The position numbers and the translations under genes were made by a program. A stretch of DNA of 64,000 bases from Pseudomarimonas salicorniae (GTDB lineage Bacteria; Pseudomonadota; Gammaproteobacteria; Xanthomonadales; Xanthomonadaceae). The stretch lies in the NCBI RefSeq assembly GCF_023156535.1, contig NZ_JALNMH010000005.1:1-64000 (forward strand). Reading direction: 5' to 3'. The notes beneath the pieces are model-generated. The model ran no database searches. It was not told where the DNA came from and saw nothing but the letters and a program-made list of their open reading frames with translations. This document shows, one piece after another, positions 62,156 through 64,000 of the stretch. Numbering within the stretch: position 1 is the first letter of the stretch; each line of letters begins with the position of its first letter.

Positions 62156-62845
62156 GTGCAGGCGAGCCGTGTCGATCAGCCCGACGCATCCCCGCGGGAG
62201 AAGACCGTGCACTGCCCCCTTTGCGCCTCGACCGCGATCGACGCCCACGCCGAGGCAGCGGCTCGGCGCTTCTATCGCTGCCGGGACTGCACCCTGGTCT
62301 TCGTCGACCCGGCCCAGCGCCTGGATCCGCAGGCCGAGGCCGACTACTACCGGCTGCACCGCAATGACCCGGACGACCCCGGCTACCGGCGCTTCGTCGC
62401 GCCGCTGGTCGAGGCGCTCCGGACACGCCTGGCTCCCGCGTCGGAGGGCCTCGACTTCGGCTGCGGCCCGGGCTCGGCGCCGGCGGCGATGCTGCGCGAG
62501 GCCGGGCACCGGGTAACCGGCTACGATCCGCAGTTCGCGCCCGGCGCCGACGCGCTGCGGCGGCAGTACGACTTCGTGGTGGTCTGCGAGGTCGCCGAGC
62601 ACCTGCAGGCCCCGGCCGCGGTGTTCGCGATGCTGCGCGGGCGGCTGCGCCGCGGAGGCGTGATCGGGGTCAAGACCGGATTCGTCCCCGAGCCTGAGCG
62701 CTTCGTCCGCTGGCACTACCTGCGCGATCCGACCCACGTGGTGCTGTTCTCCCCGACCAGCATCGAGTGGCTGGCCGCCCAACTGGAGCTGGAATGCATG
62801 CTGTACCCCGAACACGGCGTTGCGCTGCTGGCCGCCCCCGCCTGA
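62156..62845 (+). CDS. Class I SAM-dependent methyltransferase with N-terminal Cys motif
   Basis: This 229-residue protein begins with a zinc-ribbon-like CPLC...YRCRDC (about 19-45, two CxxC pairs). A Rossmann methyltransferase follows: motif [19 protein letters not shown], then [12 protein letters not shown] (motif II/post-I) and [10 protein letters not shown]. The layout resembles family members acting on small molecules or glycans; the substrate is unknown. The start was chosen at GTG 62156, with GGAGG six bases upstream; an in-frame GTG at 62117 overlaps the probable promoter. Confidence 0.88.
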   Translation: MQASRVDQPDASPREKTVHCPLCASTAIDAHAEAAARRFYRCRDCTLVFVDPAQRLDPQAEADYYRLHRNDPDDPGYRRFVAPLVEALRTRLAPASEGLDFGCGPGSAPAAMLREAGHRVTGYDPQFAPGADALRRQYDFVVVCEVAEHLQAPAAVFAMLRGRLRRGGVIGVKTGFVPEPERFVRWHYLRDPTHVVLFSPTSIEWLAAQLELECMLYPEHGVALLAAPA

Positions 62846-62888
62846 ACGGCAGCGGGCCGGGCCGAGTACTTGCTCGGTGCGTCTCGGG

Positions 62889-62894
62889 TAGACT
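62889..62894 (+). promoter_or_regulatory. Putative -10 element (TAGACT) of the SulP gene
   Basis: GGGTAGACTCCGCC lies 57 nt before GTG 62952. Confidence 0.3.
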
Positions 62895-62951
62895 CCGCCG
62901 CCCTTCCCTCGCGCGCACGCCCTCAGTCGCGCGCCATCGAAAGGACTTTCC

Positions 62952-64000
62952 GTGATTCGAATGATGCCGCTGCGCCAGCAATGGTTCGGCAACGTCCGCG
63001 GCGACGTGCTCTCCGGGCTGGTGGTCGCGCTTGCCCTGATTCCCGAGGCGATCGCCTTCTCGATCATCGCCGGCGTCGATCCCAAGGTCGGCCTCTACGC
63101 CTCCTTCTGCATCGCCGTGGTGATCGCCTTCACCGGCGGCAGGCCCGGAATGATCTCCGCCGCCACCGGCGCGATGGCCCTGCTGATGGTCGGCCTGGTC
63201 AAGGAGCACGGCCTGCAGTACCTGCTCGCCGCCACCCTGCTGACCGGCCTGCTGCAGATCGGCGCCGGGCTGCTGAAACTCGGCGACCTGATGCGCTTCG
63301 TATCGCGCTCGGTGATCACCGGCTTCGTCAATGCGCTGGCGATCCTGATCTTCCTCGCCCAGCTGCCCGAGCTGATCGGCGTGCCGTGGACGGTCTATGT
63401 GGTCACCGCGGCCGGGCTGGGCATCATCTACGGCTTTCCGTATCTCACCCGCGCCATTCCCTCGCCGCTGGTCGCGATCGTGGTGCTGACCATTGTCTCG
63501 ATCCTGCTCGGCCTCGACATCCGCACCGTCGGCGACATGGGCGAGCTGCCGGACAGCCTGCCGGTCTTCCTCTGGCCGGACGTGCCCCTGAACCTCGAGA
63601 CCCTGGCCATCATCTTCCCGGTGTCGGCAACCATGGCCGTGGTCGGCCTGCTCGAGTCCCTGCTGACCGCGCAGATCGTCGACGACCTCACCGACACGCC
63701 CAGCGACAAGAACCGCGAGGCCTCGGGACAGGGCGTGGCCAACATCGCCGCCGGGCTGATGGGCGGCATGGCCGGCTGCGCGATGATCGGCCAGTCGGTG
63801 ATCAACGTGAAGTCCGGCGGCCGCGGCCGGCTCTCGACCCTGACCGCGGGCGTGGTCCTGCTGCTGATGGTGGTCTTCGCCAGCGACTGGGTGCGGCAGA
63901 TCCCGATGGGCGCCCTGGTCGCGGTGATGATCATGGTCTCGATCGGCACCTTCAGCTGGGCCTCCATCCGCGACCTGCGCACCCATCCGCGCAGTTCGAG
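62952..64000 (+). CDS. SulP-family anion permease (partial, runs off the window)
   Basis: The first 349 residues of a SulP transporter are visible. The hallmark N-terminus [20 protein letters not shown] is followed by [12 protein letters not shown], a Pro-Gly pair in [28 protein letters not shown], and the conserved [13 protein letters not shown]...[20 protein letters not shown]. At least nine membrane segments are present. The C-terminal part, including any STAS domain, lies beyond the window. The close match to the Pro-Glu-Ala type suggests a bicarbonate- or sulfate-transporting subgroup; the ion is undetermined. The start was chosen at GTG 62952 with AAGGA upstream; ATG 62961 is an alternative. 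Confidence 0.92.
   Translation, partial: MIRMMPLRQQWFGNVRGDVLSGLVVALALIPEAIAFSIIAGVDPKVGLYASFCIAVVIAFTGGRPGMISAATGAMALLMVGLVKEHGLQYLLAATLLTGLLQIGAGLLKLGDLMRFVSRSVITGFVNALAILIFLAQLPELIGVPWTVYVVTAAGLGIIYGFPYLTRAIPSPLVAIVVLTIVSILLGLDIRTVGDMGELPDSLPVFLWPDVPLNLETLAIIFPVSATMAVVGLLESLLTAQIVDDLTDTPSDKNREASGQGVANIAAGLMGGMAGCAMIGQSVINVKSGGRGRLSTLTAGVVLLLMVVFASDWVRQIPMGALVAVMIMVSIGTFSWASIRDLRTHPRSS

Overview
The window is high-GC (roughly 68-70% by eye) bacterial chromosome. It suggests an aerobic gammaproteobacterium of the Lysobacterales/Xanthomonadales kind. The inference rests on a fused ThrA in a thrA-thrB-thrC cluster, type I glutamine synthetase with NtrB/NtrC, type II secretion genes, a one-chain indolepyruvate:ferredoxin oxidoreductase, abundant extragenic palindromes, and start sites that are often GTG or TTG. 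No rRNA, tRNA, CRISPR array, phage or insertion sequence was recognised.

Layout. 0.5-3.9 kb: a saccharopine-dehydrogenase-like enzyme, then a MarR-like regulator divergent from an NAD-type isocitrate dehydrogenase that carries a C-terminal extension. 4.3-8.4 kb: a BarA-like hybrid kinase and a REC-EAL response regulator. 8.6-12.4 kb: indolepyruvate:ferredoxin oxidoreductase and a 57-residue Cys-rich protein. 12.7-17.1 kb: gspC-gspD-gspE only. 17.4-22.3 kb: one strand with serine hydrolase, LytS-like kinase, LytTR regulator and a DUF418 membrane protein. 22.4-25.0 kb: a secreted amidohydrolase and a pirin. 25.5-30.5 kb: thrABC. 30.7-40.3 kb: the nitrogen block, glnA with a sigma-54 promoter and NtrC sites, then a degenerate GGDEF-EAL gene and a membrane-protein/GTPase pair, then ntrB and ntrC.

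41.2-58.3 kb is taken up by two adjacent giant genes (2380 and about 3280 residues). They encode secreted mosaic proteins of DUF11, SdrD-B-like and GEVED modules with IPTL-CTERM-like tails. The larger gene contains a recent 828-bp tandem duplication inside a run of seven DUF11 units. A nuclease gene remnant lies beside them. 58.4-64 kb: rluE, an ABC exporter, thiD, a methyltransferase, and a SulP permease that runs off the end.

The intergenic spaces hold an unusual, highly ordered repeat system. Nine copies of a paired REP-like palindrome (A) are present. At several sites A is followed in fixed order and orientation by two further inverted-repeat modules (B and C), each hairpin being preceded by a related linker. 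Separate repeat families (D, E, F) occupy other gaps. The composite repeat, the giant-protein locus, the GspE that has lost its zinc tetracysteine, and the compact NtrC wiring are the main points to follow up.
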